Positions 9,051 through 18,408 of a stretch of DNA of 64,000 nt are shown piece by piece (the stretch's first letter is position 1; the number at the start of each line of letters is the position of its first letter). The stretch covers positions 3,206-67,205 of the forward strand of contig CBFGTV010000012.1 in assembly GCA_965652145.1 (NCBI GenBank), read 5' to 3'. The position numbers were made by a program, and so were the translations under genes. The notes under the pieces were generated by a model that saw only the letters and a list, made by a program, of their open reading frames with translations, was not told where the DNA came from and ran no database searches. The DNA is from CBFGTV01 sp965652145. GTDB taxonomy: Bacteria > Bacillota > Clostridia > Peptostreptococcales > Natronincolaceae.

Positions 9051-9950
9051 ATGAATGACCAGGCAGCAAGACTCAGAGAAATGATACAGCAAAAGAAGCG
9101 CTTAGACAAAATAAAAAATGATAAAGACAAATACCAAGAACAAATGCAGCCTAGAGTAATTTGTATTACCAGTGGCAAGGGAGGGGTGGGTAAAACTAAT
9201 TTCACCCTTAATTTAGCCATAGCCCTTAGTCAGCAAAATAAGCGAGTGGTCATTATCGATGCAGATTTGGGCCTTGCCAACATTGATGTGGTAATGGGGG
9301 TATTGCCCAAATATTCACTATTAGATGTAATTAATGGGAACAAAACCCTAAAGGAAGTTGTCATTCAGGGCCCCAATGGCATTAAAATTGTTTCAGGAGG
9401 GTCTGGTATCCTGGATCTGATCGATATGTCCGGCGAAAAGCTTAAGGATTTAATTGAAAAGTTCAATGAGCTTAATCAAATGGCAGATATTATTTTGATC
9501 GATACCGGAGCGGGTCTTTCTAAATCGGTTTTATCCTTTGTTTTAGCGGCCCAGGAGGTGATTGTAGTCTGTACACCCGAACCCACTGCCGTCACCGATG
9601 CCTATGCGATGATTAAAACCATCGGTTTGAAGGATTCCAACAAATGCCTTAGTTTACTGGTCAATCGTGTGGAAAGTATAAAGGAAGGAAAAATGACCTT
9701 TGAAAAACTACAGAATGTCAGCAGCAGATTTTTAAATATAAAGCTTGAAAAGCTGGGTTATTTGTCAGAGGACATACATGTCAGCAGGTCTGTTAAGCTT
9801 CAAAAGCCATTTTTATTACAATACCCCAGAAGTGTTGTCAGTAAAAATATAGAAATTATTGCCCAGAGGCTTTTAGATAAAGATGTACCGGTTGATTCCT
9901 CCGGTGATGCCAAGGGCTTTTTTAATCGGGTAATCAGCTTATTCAGATAG
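9051..9950 (+). CDS. flhG: MinD-like ATPase FlhG (YlxH)
   Basis: FlhG is a ParA/MinD-family ATPase that limits flagellar number and stimulates FlhF. It has 299 residues and a deviant Walker A motif SGKGGVGKT at 41-49. DADLGLANIDV, the IDTGAG switch and a C-terminal membrane-targeting region rich in Phe/Arg (FFNRVISLF) follow. The N-terminus NDQAARLRE matches the DQAxxLR element that in FlhG activates FlhF. Always paired with flhF in Bacillota. Confidence 0.95.
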   Translation: MNDQAARLREMIQQKKRLDKIKNDKDKYQEQMQPRVICITSGKGGVGKTNFTLNLAIALSQQNKRVVIIDADLGLANIDVVMGVLPKYSLLDVINGNKTLKEVVIQGPNGIKIVSGGSGILDLIDMSGEKLKDLIEKFNELNQMADIILIDTGAGLSKSVLSFVLAAQEVIVVCTPEPTAVTDAYAMIKTIGLKDSNKCLSLLVNRVESIKEGKMTFEKLQNVSSRFLNIKLEKLGYLSEDIHVSRSVKLQKPFLLQYPRSVVSKNIEIIAQRLLDKDVPVDSSGDAKGFFNRVISLFR

Positions 9951-9960
9951 GAGTGAGGTT

Positions 9961-10605
9961 ATGGATATTGCCGCAGAGCTAAAAATTGGAGACAAACTTG
10001 AGATTCAAATCACGTCAGAGGATCAAGAAGTAAGTCCTATTGTCAGTCAAGTGGTAGACCTTAAGGAAAATCGTATTTTTATTGTAAATCCCATGAAGCA
10101 GGGTTCGGTATACGCTTTAAGGAAGGGACAAAGAATTAAAGTGATTTTTTACCGTGGAGAAAAAGGAATTTTTAGGTTTACTGCAGAAATAAAAGGTAAA
10201 CTGGAGAAAAATCTTACCATTTATGAAATTGTTCCCATTGAGGAAGCAGAAAAAATCCAAAGAAGATACTTTTATCGTTTTGAAGTGGTAAAAAGGGTAT
10301 TAATAAAAGAAAGAAGTGCTTCGGAGGAATACACTGCTGTCACCAAAGACATAAGCGGCGGAGGAATGAAGCTGTATTGCAAAAAGTCCTTTAAGCTGGG
10401 AACCGTGGTTTCATGCAGGGTGTTTTTGGATGAAGAGGAGGAAACCTTTGTAAGTGGAGAGGTTGTACGATCTGAATTTGATCCGGAGGTAAGGGAATAC
10501 ATATTGGGAATTAACTTTACAGACATTCGGGAATCCACAAGAAACCGAATTGTATCCTTCATATTTGAAAAGCAAAGATTACTCAGGAAAAAAGGACTGA
10601 TTTAA
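9961..10605 (+). CDS. PilZ-domain flagellar brake protein (YcgR-like)
   Basis: This is a two-domain protein of 214 residues. The first ~95 residues resemble the YcgR_2/flagellar-brake N-terminal beta domain (VYALRKGQRIKVIFYRGEKG). The rest is a PilZ domain with both cyclic-di-GMP binding signatures: RxxxR at 102-106 (RYFYR) and DxSxxG at 130-135 (DISGGG). In B. subtilis the related DgrA/MotI acts as a c-di-GMP-dependent clutch on the stator. The same role is an inference here. Its location inside the fla/che operon, directly before cheB, supports motility control. Both binding motifs look intact, so ligand binding is likely. Confidence 0.88.
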   Translation: MDIAAELKIGDKLEIQITSEDQEVSPIVSQVVDLKENRIFIVNPMKQGSVYALRKGQRIKVIFYRGEKGIFRFTAEIKGKLEKNLTIYEIVPIEEAEKIQRRYFYRFEVVKRVLIKERSASEEYTAVTKDISGGGMKLYCKKSFKLGTVVSCRVFLDEEEETFVSGEVVRSEFDPEVREYILGINFTDIRESTRNRIVSFIFEKQRLLRKKGLI

Positions 10606-11700
10606 ATGACTTTAGCTAAGGAGCCCATAAAGGTACTGGTTGTAGATGATTCCGCCTTTATGAGAAAAATCATATCCGATATGTTAAGCAGTGATCCCCA
10701 TATTCAGGTTGTAGGGATTGCAAGGAATGGGCAAGAGGCCATTGAAAAGGTACAGACCTTAAAACCTCATATTGTAACAATGGATGTTGAAATGCCCCTT
10801 ATGAATGGCCTGGAGGCCTTAAAAAAAATAATGGAGCTTGCCCCATTGCCGGTGGTCATGCTTAGCAGTCTAACGTCGGAGGGGGCAAATGCCACAATCA
10901 TGGCCCTGGAAGCGGGGGCCGTGGACTTTATTCAAAAGCCTTCCAGTGTCTTTATGATTAATGCAGAATCAGTTAAGAAGGAACTGCTGCAAAAAATAAA
11001 GGTAGCATCCACTGTTAAACCCCAGGTGAAGCTCAAACAGGCTTCTATACCAGAAAGAAACATACTGGCAGGGAAGATCTTCAATACCGGAACCCGTAAG
11101 CAGGTAAGTACTAAGGAAGGTTTTCCCATTGTAGCCATTGGTACTTCCACTGGAGGCCCAAGGGCTCTACAGTCAGTGATTCCTTTAATTCCTGGTGACA
11201 CCCAGGCCGCCTTTCTGGTGGTACAACATATGCCCCCCGGCTTTACCAAATCCTTGGCTGATCGGCTAAATAATATTTCAACAATAACCGTTAAGGAGGC
11301 TGAGGATGGGGAAAGAATTTTACCGGCAACAGCCTATATTGCGCCGGGAGACGCACACCTGGAAGTAAAGCAAAATCAACAAAGCCAGATGGTAATTCAT
11401 TTATCCAAAAGTCCCCCAGTCTCAGGGCATCGACCCTCTGCTGATGTGATGTATACCTCTTTGACCAATATAACGGATCGGAACATTATTGCCGTTATTA
11501 TGACGGGAATGGGCTCCGATGGGGCCAAGGGGCTAAAGCTGTTGAAGGAGAAAAATGAGGCAATCATTTTGGCCCAGGATGAAGCCACCTGTGTAGTCTA
11601 CGGTATGCCAAAAAGTGCAGTAAAATTGGGAATAGTAGATGCAGTAATTCCCCTAGATGAAATAGCAAATTCAATACTAAATAGGTTGGAGGTGTTGTAA
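10606..11700 (+). CDS. cheB: Chemotaxis methylesterase CheB
   Basis: CheB removes methyl groups from, or deamidates, chemoreceptors in response to CheA. It has 364 residues. The receiver domain (1-125) has the acidic pair LVVDDSAF and phosphoacceptor D60 (VTMDVEMP). After a linker, the esterase domain carries the Ser motif AIGTSTGGP, the His motif VVQHMPPGF and the Asp motif MTGMGSDGA, giving a full catalytic triad. The ATG follows directly on the PilZ stop codon and the stop abuts the cheA ATG, so these genes form one translational unit. Confidence 0.97.
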   Translation: MTLAKEPIKVLVVDDSAFMRKIISDMLSSDPHIQVVGIARNGQEAIEKVQTLKPHIVTMDVEMPLMNGLEALKKIMELAPLPVVMLSSLTSEGANATIMALEAGAVDFIQKPSSVFMINAESVKKELLQKIKVASTVKPQVKLKQASIPERNILAGKIFNTGTRKQVSTKEGFPIVAIGTSTGGPRALQSVIPLIPGDTQAAFLVVQHMPPGFTKSLADRLNNISTITVKEAEDGERILPATAYIAPGDAHLEVKQNQQSQMVIHLSKSPPVSGHRPSADVMYTSLTNITDRNIIAVIMTGMGSDGAKGLKLLKEKNEAIILAQDEATCVVYGMPKSAVKLGIVDAVIPLDEIANSILNRLEVL

Positions 11701-13734
11701 ATGGATATGAACCAATATCTGGACATATTTATTGAAGAGTCAAAGGAGCATTTGCAAAGTATGAATCAAATACTACTGCAAATGGAAAATGCTCCTGACG
11801 ATATTAATATGATTAATGAAATTTTTAGAATTGCCCACACCTTAAAGGGAATGTCGGGTACCATGGGCTTTCAAAATATTGCCCACCTGACCCACGAAAT
11901 GGAAAATGTACTGGATTTTATTCGAAGCGGAAAAATGAAGATTCAGGCCAATATCATAGATATACTCTTTATGTGCTTCGATGAGCTGGAAAACTACATC
12001 AATCTGGTGGAATCCACAGGAGGGGAAGGAGAAAATACATCAGAGGGACTTATTCAAATGCTGGCTGATTTAAAGGATGGAAAGTCGGTAGATGGAGGCA
12101 GGCAGGGGAATTCTCCCCAGGGAAGCGTCAAGCAAGCAGCAGCCATAGAGAATATTCAGGTGAGTGAATATGTTCATAACGTTATTGAAAAAGCGCTGCA
12201 GCAGGAATTAAACGCCTATTTTGTAAAGGTTACCCTCGACAGCAAATGTATGCTCAAATCAGCCAGGGCCTATATCATTATCAATTCATTAGAAAAATTG
12301 GCAGAAATTATCTATTCTAATCCAAGTATTGAAGATATTGAAGATGAAAAATTTGATTTAACCTTTGAATTAATCCTCGTTACCAAGGTGGATGAGAAGC
12401 TATTACATAAAGACTTGGGTGAAATTTCGGAAATAGATAAAATAGAAATCATTGATTTATCAGGAAATCATTCCTTTGAAATTGAGGACAAGCCGGAAAA
12501 AGCTATGGCAGCCGGAGTACAGTCAGCACCAGATGGACCCATGGCCTCGGCAAAGAACGAAGAAAATAAAACAAAACGCAATAAAACGGGCAAAACCGTC
12601 AGGGTCGATATTGACCGTCTAGATAATCTAATGAATTTGGTAAGTGAGCTGATCATTATCAAGACCAGGCTGGAGGATATTGACGATTCAAGGGAAACCG
12701 GCCAAAACATGCATGATGCTATTGAATATCTGGAAAGGATCACCACCAGCCTCCATGATGCCGTAATGAAGGTCAGAATGGTTCCCATTGAGCGGGTGTT
12801 CAACCGGTTTCCTAGAATGGTAAGGGATTTGTCAAAGGAGCTGGGGAAAGATATATCCCTTTTTATGTCAGGGGAAGAAACCGAAGTGGATCGAACAGTA
12901 ATTGATGAAATAGGTGACCCTTTAATTCATTTAATAAGAAATTCCATTGACCATGGCATTGAAGACCCCGAAACCAGAATAAAGGCTTCAAAGCCTGCTA
13001 ACGGAACCGTAAAGCTGGTAGCCTATCCCGATGGCAACAGTGTTGTGATTGAGGCAGAGGATGACGGCAGGGGTATCGACATTGAAAAGGTGAAGACCAA
13101 GGGGATTGAAAGGGGAATCATCACGCCGCAGCAGGCCCAAATAATGGAGGATAAAGACATTATTCAGCTTTTATTTCACCCTGGCTTTAGTACCGCAGAT
13201 AAAATCTCTGATATTTCCGGCAGGGGCGTGGGGTTAGACGTGGTAAAGACAAAGATAGAATCCCTTGGTGGTGTAGTTGAGGTGGATACCAAGACCGGTA
13301 AGGGCTCTAAATTTGTTATTCGACTACCCTTGACCCTGGCAATTATTCAGGCCCTTCTTGTCAATGTTGGAACAGAAAAATATGCTATTCCCCTTAATAC
13401 CATAAAAGAAATTACCACCGTTCCTTCCAGAGACATTAGAAAGGTTCAGAATAACGAGGTGGTGCTGTATCGTAATCACACCCTGCCAATCCTCAGGTTA
13501 TCAAGGCTGTTAGATATAAAGTCCCAGCGTGAGGATGATGAAGACTACGTAATTGTGATTGTGAAAAAGGGTGACAAAACCGCTGGGCTGGTGGTTGATG
13601 ATTTAATCGGACAGCAGGAAATCGTCATAAAATCTCTGGGCAGGTTCCTTTCAAGTATTAAGGCAATCGCTGGGGCAACTATATTGGGTAATGGTTCTGT
13701 GGCGCTGATTGTAGACACTAATTCTTTCTTTTAG
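11701..13734 (+). CDS. cheA: Chemotaxis histidine kinase CheA
   Basis: CheA is the central kinase, phosphorylating CheY and CheB. It has 677 residues. The HPt domain has H46 in AHTLKGMSGTMGF. A P2-like region lies at about 150-260, and a charged linker at about 260-300. The P3 dimerisation helices begin at VRVDIDRLDNLMNLVSEL. The ATPase domain shows NSIDHGIE, DDGRGID and GRGVGLDVV. A CheW-like P5 domain closes the protein (about 540-677). All catalytic boxes are intact. No gap separates it from cheB. Confidence 0.97.
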   Translation: MDMNQYLDIFIEESKEHLQSMNQILLQMENAPDDINMINEIFRIAHTLKGMSGTMGFQNIAHLTHEMENVLDFIRSGKMKIQANIIDILFMCFDELENYINLVESTGGEGENTSEGLIQMLADLKDGKSVDGGRQGNSPQGSVKQAAAIENIQVSEYVHNVIEKALQQELNAYFVKVTLDSKCMLKSARAYIIINSLEKLAEIIYSNPSIEDIEDEKFDLTFELILVTKVDEKLLHKDLGEISEIDKIEIIDLSGNHSFEIEDKPEKAMAAGVQSAPDGPMASAKNEENKTKRNKTGKTVRVDIDRLDNLMNLVSELIIIKTRLEDIDDSRETGQNMHDAIEYLERITTSLHDAVMKVRMVPIERVFNRFPRMVRDLSKELGKDISLFMSGEETEVDRTVIDEIGDPLIHLIRNSIDHGIEDPETRIKASKPANGTVKLVAYPDGNSVVIEAEDDGRGIDIEKVKTKGIERGIITPQQAQIMEDKDIIQLLFHPGFSTADKISDISGRGVGLDVVKTKIESLGGVVEVDTKTGKGSKFVIRLPLTLAIIQALLVNVGTEKYAIPLNTIKEITTVPSRDIRKVQNNEVVLYRNHTLPILRLSRLLDIKSQREDDEDYVIVIVKKGDKTAGLVVDDLIGQQEIVIKSLGRFLSSIKAIAGATILGNGSVALIVDTNSFF

Positions 13735-13746
13735 GGGGTGAATCCT

Positions 13747-14199
13747 TTGAATAATAATCTTGATAATAATAACCAATATGTGATCTTTAAATTACAGGAC
13801 GAAGACTATGGCATACCAATCAACTATGTTGAGACCATTGAAAAGATATCTGAAATTACAAGGGTTCCCAATGCACCCTACTATGTTAAGGGTGTAATCA
13901 ATCTCCGGGGAGAGGTGGTGCCTGTGCTGGATTTAAGAAAGCGCTTCCAGTTCCCGGAAATTGAATTGAGTGAAGAATCCAGAATCATTATTTTATCAAT
14001 AGATGAAATGATTGTAGGAATTTTGGTAGACAGCTCTTCTGAGGTATTAACTATAGAAAATGAAGCCATTGATCATGCCTCTAATCTGATCAATAACTTT
14101 GATGATGACTATATTAACGGTATCGGCAAGGTTCATGAAAGAATGATAATTATGGTGGATGCATTGAAAATTCTGGGAATATCCTCAGAAAATAATTAA
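13747..14199 (+). CDS. cheW: Chemotaxis coupling protein CheW
   Basis: CheW links CheA to receptors. It is a single CheW domain of about 150 residues: YVIFKLQDEDYGIPINYVETI, then INLRGEVVPVLDLRKRF and the late ILVDSSSEVLTI stretch (each quoted in part). I prefer TTG 13747, because AGGGGGTG (13733-13740) is spaced about six bases from it. The in-frame GTG at 13738 lies inside that ribosome binding site and would add only three residues. The family call is secure. The exact start is moderately so. Confidence 0.93.
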   Translation: MNNNLDNNNQYVIFKLQDEDYGIPINYVETIEKISEITRVPNAPYYVKGVINLRGEVVPVLDLRKRFQFPEIELSEESRIIILSIDEMIVGILVDSSSEVLTIENEAIDHASNLINNFDDDYINGIGKVHERMIIMVDALKILGISSENN

Positions 14200-14213
14200 G
14201 GTGGTGGCAAACC

Positions 14214-14831
14214 ATGGCATTTAGTTTAGAGGATTTAAACAACCTGTACTTGGATGTTTTAAGGGAAATCGGTAATATTGGTTCTGGAAATGCCGCTTCA
14301 GCCTTGGCAAAAATGATTCAAAAGAGAATTGACATGGATGTGCCCCATGTTAGAATATTAGACTTTGAGGAAGCTGCAACGGTATTGGGCGGTGAAGAAA
14401 TCGTTGTGGCGGGCATTTATTTTCAATTGGAGGGGGACTTGGAAGGAAATATTATGTTTTTGATGGATATTTCCTCCTCAAAGATTTTAACTGGTATGCT
14501 GATGGGAAGGGAAGAAAATGTTGGTGAACTGGATGAAATGGATCGCTCTGCCCTGCAGGAAATTGGTAATATATTGTCCGGCTCCTACATTTCGTCTCTA
14601 TCAGCATTAACGGGTTTAGATTTAAAAATTTCCGTTCCTTCTCTTTGCATTGATATGGCAGGAGCGATTTTAAGTGTACCTGCAATTCAATTTTCCCAAA
14701 CCTTTGATAAAGTTCTGTTGATTGAAACCACCTTGACAGAAGGCGATAACCGGGTAAAGGGTAATTTCTTTTTAATTCCTGACAGCGGCTCCTTTGAAAA
14801 GCTGCTGTCGAGCTTGGGAGTGTACAGTTAA
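14214..14831 (+). CDS. cheC: CheY-P phosphatase CheC
   Basis: CheC hydrolyses CheY-P and binds CheD. It has 205 residues with two pseudo-symmetric phosphatase helices, EIGNIGSGNAASAL (from about residue 18) and EIGNILSGSYISSL (from about 116), so both E-x2-N sites are present. GGTGGTGG-type sequence precedes the ATG. The stop overlaps the cheD start by one base (TAATG). Co-occurrence with FliY gives two CheY-P phosphatases in this operon, as in B. subtilis. Confidence 0.96.
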   Translation: MAFSLEDLNNLYLDVLREIGNIGSGNAASALAKMIQKRIDMDVPHVRILDFEEAATVLGGEEIVVAGIYFQLEGDLEGNIMFLMDISSSKILTGMLMGREENVGELDEMDRSALQEIGNILSGSYISSLSALTGLDLKISVPSLCIDMAGAILSVPAIQFSQTFDKVLLIETTLTEGDNRVKGNFFLIPDSGSFEKLLSSLGVYS

Positions 14832-15319
14832 TGCATAATATAATCAAGGTCGGTATGGCGGATTTAAAGGTGGTTAAAGAGCCAGACATACTGACAACAT
14901 TAGGCCTGGGTTCCTGTGTAGGAATAGCATTATATGATCGAATCAAGCAAATAGCTGGTCTTGCCCATATTATGTTACCCTCCAGTATACAGATCAAAAA
15001 TAATCAAAACAAGGCTAAGTTTGCCGACACAGCCATTGAGATGCTTATAGAGGAAATGGTTAAGCAGGGGGCTAGCCAAGGAAGACTGACTGCCAAAATT
15101 GCCGGGGGGGCCCAGATGTTTTCCTTTGGTTCAAGCGGAAGTGATTTAATGAAAATCGGCCATCGTAATACGATTGCCACAAAGGAAATACTCAATCAAT
15201 TCAATATACCCATCCTTTCAGAGGACACCGGGGGAAATTATGGCAGAACAATTGAGTTTTATTCAGTAAATGGAGACTTGCTCGTCAAAACCATTGGTTA
15301 TGGCGTCAAGACCATTTAG
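14831..15319 (+). CDS. cheD: Chemoreceptor glutamine deamidase CheD
   Basis: CheD deamidates receptor glutamines and is held in check by CheC. It has 162 residues. The catalytic Cys lies in TLGLGSCVGIALYD and the His in AGLAHIMLP, with a following Thr in the NTIATK stretch, which matches the family active site. It starts one base inside the cheC stop, which suits a partner that forms a complex with CheC. Confidence 0.95.
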   Translation: MHNIIKVGMADLKVVKEPDILTTLGLGSCVGIALYDRIKQIAGLAHIMLPSSIQIKNNQNKAKFADTAIEMLIEEMVKQGASQGRLTAKIAGGAQMFSFGSSGSDLMKIGHRNTIATKEILNQFNIPILSEDTGGNYGRTIEFYSVNGDLLVKTIGYGVKTI

Positions 15320-15347
15320 TAGCAGAATTTGTAGCCAGGAGGTCTCT

Positions 15348-16073
15348 ATGGAACATTCAAGCCTGTGGCAGCACTATAAAAAACATAAGGATAGCAGCAG
15401 TAAAGCTCAACTGATTGAGGCATATATCGAATTGGTCAAGGTAGTGGCTGGAAGACTATATAATACATATGGGACTAATGTAGAGTATGATGATTTAGTT
15501 GGTTATGGTATATTTGGATTAATAGATGCAATTGAAAAATTTGAGCTTGATAAAAATGTCAAATTTGAAACCTATGCTCAAATAAGAATCAGAGGTGCTA
15601 TTATTGATCAGCTGAGGAACCTGGATTGGGTTCCCAGATCCATCAGACAGAAAGCCAAGGCAGTTGAAATGGCATATCATAAGCTGGAAAATCAATTGGG
15701 AAGAAGTGCTTCAGACAGTGAGGTGGCAAAGGAATTAGGCGTGTCTCTTAAGGATTATCAGCTGACACTTCAGCAAATTAATAACCTTAATGTTGTTTCT
15801 CTGGAAGAAAAGCTGATTGAAGGACATGCGGGCAATCTTCGAGAGCGGGAGGATTATTTACCAGAGAGTATTTTATGCAGCCAGGAAACCTATGAAATTT
15901 TAAGAAGCAGTATTGATAACCTCCCTGAAAGAGAAAAACAGGTAATTGCACTCTATTATTATGAAGAATTGACCTATAAAGAAATTGGTGCGGTATTGGG
16001 AATTTCCGAATCAAGAGTTTCGCAGCTTCACTCAAAGGGAATTTCTAGATTAAAGGCAAAGCTTTCAATTTAA
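15348..16073 (+). CDS. sigD: Flagellar RNA polymerase sigma factor SigD (FliA)
   Basis: This is the sigma-28 factor for late flagellar and chemotaxis genes. It has 241 residues. Region 2 is YDDLVGYGIFGLIDAIEKF plus FETYAQIRIRGAIIDQLR. Region 3 is WVPRSIRQKAK onwards. Region 4 has the helix-turn-helix ELTYKEIGAVLGISESRVSQ. The ATG at 15348 follows AGGAGG. An in-frame ATG at 15270 would overlap cheD and add unrelated residues. It sits after cheD, as in B. subtilis, and closes the classical fla/che operon core. Confidence 0.96.
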   Translation: MEHSSLWQHYKKHKDSSSKAQLIEAYIELVKVVAGRLYNTYGTNVEYDDLVGYGIFGLIDAIEKFELDKNVKFETYAQIRIRGAIIDQLRNLDWVPRSIRQKAKAVEMAYHKLENQLGRSASDSEVAKELGVSLKDYQLTLQQINNLNVVSLEEKLIEGHAGNLREREDYLPESILCSQETYEILRSSIDNLPEREKQVIALYYYEELTYKEIGAVLGISESRVSQLHSKGISRLKAKLSI

Positions 16074-16207
16074 CGGAGTCTTTTTTTAGAAGATTGATAG
16101 GATGACTTTGTTGAAATCTATTGACGGAAGGTTCTCTACAATTTGAATTAATATGATGTAAGAGCTTTCCTTATAGATAAAAAAAAGTATGTTTGGGGGG
16201 AGGACTG

Positions 16208-18058
16208 ATGGCTATGGGAAACCGGTTTATAATCGTAGACGGAGAAAATTATGATGAGGCCTTGGAAAAGGCAATGCTTCAGCTTAAGCTAACCAGGGAT
16301 GAAGTGGCGGTAGAGATTCTGGAGGAAAAAAGAGGCTTCCTCTTTAAAAAAGGATCAATTAAACTTAAGGTTAGTCCCAAGGAAGCTGAAGCAGTTGTTA
16401 CAATGGAAGCAATCGAAGCAAAGGAAGAAGCACCGCTGGATTTGATAAAGGGTTTGAAATCTATAGAAGCTGAAGTGAAGCCCTATCAATTAAGCTATGG
16501 GCAGGAAGGCGTATTTCTAAGGGTAAACAATACCTATCAAAATGACCAGGATTTAATTAATGCTATATTGGATTACTTAAAGAGAAAGCAGGTAAAGGGC
16601 TATGAGCTTAACCAAGTTACGCAAGCAGTTAAGCAAAAGAACCAACCCTGTAAAATTGCTCCGCCCCAGGAGGAGTCCCTTATTGACAGCACAGTGAAAA
16701 TCAATCTTTCCCGGGATAAGATGGAAGCCAGCATTTGGGTCTCAGCGGCGGAAGGCGGGAAGGAATTTACTCTAGAGACCTTAAAAGAAGAGCTGTTCCA
16801 GGGGCAGGTGGTCTTTGGTATTGATGAAGAGCTGCTTAAAAAAATAGTAGACCATAAGTGGACAGACGGGTATGTAAAGGTTGCCAAGGGAAAGGCCCCG
16901 ATTGATGGTATTGACGGGAAGGCTATTTATTTGTTTGATACAGATAAGAGCTTTAAGCCAATTATTCTGGAGGATGGGACCGTTGACTTTAAGCAGCTGA
17001 ATATTATAAGAAATGTCAATCGTGGCGAGCTGCTGGTAGAGATTATCCCCCCCACCGATGGGGTACCGGGAACCGATGTGTGCGGGAATACCATTTCTGC
17101 CAAAAAGGGAAAAGAGGTCAGAATTAAAAAAGGAAAAAATACTGTTGAAAGCGAAGACGGCCTGAAGCTCTATGCGGCGGTCGACGGTCAAATCATTGTA
17201 GAGGATGGTAAAATAAGCGTCAGCGAAGTCTATCAGATTCGAGGCGATGTCGATAACTCTACAGGAAACGTACAATTTAACGGTACTGTGATTGTCAATG
17301 GAAATGTTAAGTCAGGTTTTATGATCCAGGCAGAGGGTAACATCGAGGTAAATGGTGTAGTGGAAGGAGCTACTTTAATTTCAAAGGGAAATATTGTACT
17401 TAGCAGAGGCATACAGGGAAATAATCAGGCACTGCTGGAATGTGGCGGTAATTTGGTGGTTAAGTATGTTGAAAATGCAAAAATTCGGTGTCGGGGAAAC
17501 ATCCAGGCAGACTTTATACTACATAGCGATGTTGTTACAAAGGGTAAAATTTTATTAAATGGAAAAAGAGGCTTAGTAGCCGGCGGTGATATTCGAGCCG
17601 GTGAAGAAATCAGAGCTAAAACAGTGGGTTCCCATATGGGCACCTCCACGAGGCTGGAAGTAGGAATAGATCCCCAAGAACGAATGAAGCAGGATGAGAT
17701 TAAAACGGAACTGGCTGAGATTGACAAAAATTCTCAAAATCTTAAGAAAACGATTGACCTGTTGAAGCGGACTGCTCAGACGGGGCAAATTCCAAAAAAT
17801 AAGGAAGAAATTTTAATCAAGTCAGTTAAGACCCTTGAGTTTTTAAAGGAGAAGGAGGCAACCCTAAGGGCACAGCTCCAGGAAATTGACGAAAGAATTG
17901 CCTATCTATCCAGAGGAAAAATTCATGTTTCCGATACCATTTATCCCGGTGTCAAGGTGGTTATCTTAAATGCCACAAGATTTATCTATGATGAGCTGTC
18001 TAATTGTACCCTATATCGCAAGGATGGAGAAGTTACAATCGGCCCTTATGAGAAATAG
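16208..18058 (+). CDS. FapA / DUF342 family flagellar assembly protein A-like
   Basis: This protein of 616 residues has three visible regions. An N-terminal Jag-N-like domain spans about 1-52 (VDGENYDEALEKAMLQLKLT, ending in a KRGFLF turn). A long repetitive Gly/Asn/Val-rich beta-helical region covers about 230-490 (patterns such as VNGNVKSGF, AEGNIEVNGVV and CRGNIQ). A C-terminal coiled coil spans about 500-575. DUF342/FapA proteins are common next to flagellar genes, and in Vibrio one affects FlhF polar localisation. Here the function is only inferred from position. ATG 16208 is preferred over TTG 16193, because the GGGGGGAGGA ribosome binding site lies between them. No RNA or gene was seen in 16074-16207. 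Confidence 0.85.
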   Translation: MAMGNRFIIVDGENYDEALEKAMLQLKLTRDEVAVEILEEKRGFLFKKGSIKLKVSPKEAEAVVTMEAIEAKEEAPLDLIKGLKSIEAEVKPYQLSYGQEGVFLRVNNTYQNDQDLINAILDYLKRKQVKGYELNQVTQAVKQKNQPCKIAPPQEESLIDSTVKINLSRDKMEASIWVSAAEGGKEFTLETLKEELFQGQVVFGIDEELLKKIVDHKWTDGYVKVAKGKAPIDGIDGKAIYLFDTDKSFKPIILEDGTVDFKQLNIIRNVNRGELLVEIIPPTDGVPGTDVCGNTISAKKGKEVRIKKGKNTVESEDGLKLYAAVDGQIIVEDGKISVSEVYQIRGDVDNSTGNVQFNGTVIVNGNVKSGFMIQAEGNIEVNGVVEGATLISKGNIVLSRGIQGNNQALLECGGNLVVKYVENAKIRCRGNIQADFILHSDVVTKGKILLNGKRGLVAGGDIRAGEEIRAKTVGSHMGTSTRLEVGIDPQERMKQDEIKTELAEIDKNSQNLKKTIDLLKRTAQTGQIPKNKEEILIKSVKTLEFLKEKEATLRAQLQEIDERIAYLSRGKIHVSDTIYPGVKVVILNATRFIYDELSNCTLYRKDGEVTIGPYEK

Positions 18059-18070
18059 GAGGTTCCCAAT

Positions 18071-18397
18071 ATGTCTATTAAGCCAATTGATTTTCATTTA
18101 ACCTATGCCAATACCATAAACGAGTCAAAAAACAAGCAGGTGGATTTTAATCGGGTAAAGGATACGAATCAGTACGTCCAACACCAGCAGGAAGCAGAAG
18201 TCCAGCGAAATAAGGAGCGGATTGTACAGTCAGAGGAATCAAAGGGTAAAAAAATCAATCAGGAGCAGGCAAAGGAACAGAACCCTAAGGAGAATAAGGG
18301 AAAGAAAAAGAAGCAGGCTGAGGGGCGGGTGAAAAAGAAGGCTGACCCCCTTAAAGGTGCTGATTCAAAAGGTTTAAAAATTGACATTATGATTTAA
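18071..18397 (+). CDS. Small Lys-rich protein of the fla/che operon, unknown function
   Basis: I do not recognise this protein. It has 108 residues, starts MSIKPIDFHLTYANT, has no signal peptide or membrane segment, and becomes strongly charged from about residue 40 (Lys/Glu/Gln-rich, with KKKK and KKK runs near 78-92). It ends in a short hydrophobic LKIDIMI. The organisation, an ordered N-terminal peptide plus a disordered basic tail, suggests a binding adaptor or scaffold, but that is a guess. AGGAGG precedes the ATG and the gene sits 12 bases after the fapA-like gene, so it is surely expressed with it. Confidence 0.7.
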   Translation: MSIKPIDFHLTYANTINESKNKQVDFNRVKDTNQYVQHQQEAEVQRNKERIVQSEESKGKKINQEQAKEQNPKENKGKKKKQAEGRVKKKADPLKGADSKGLKIDIMI

Positions 18398-18408
18398 AGA
18401 GGTGCATT

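Noticed and set aside
16074..16207. Promoter or terminator between sigD and the FapA-like gene
   Set aside because: A TTGACG and a TACAAT occur but at the wrong spacing, and the T-run after sigD has no hairpin.
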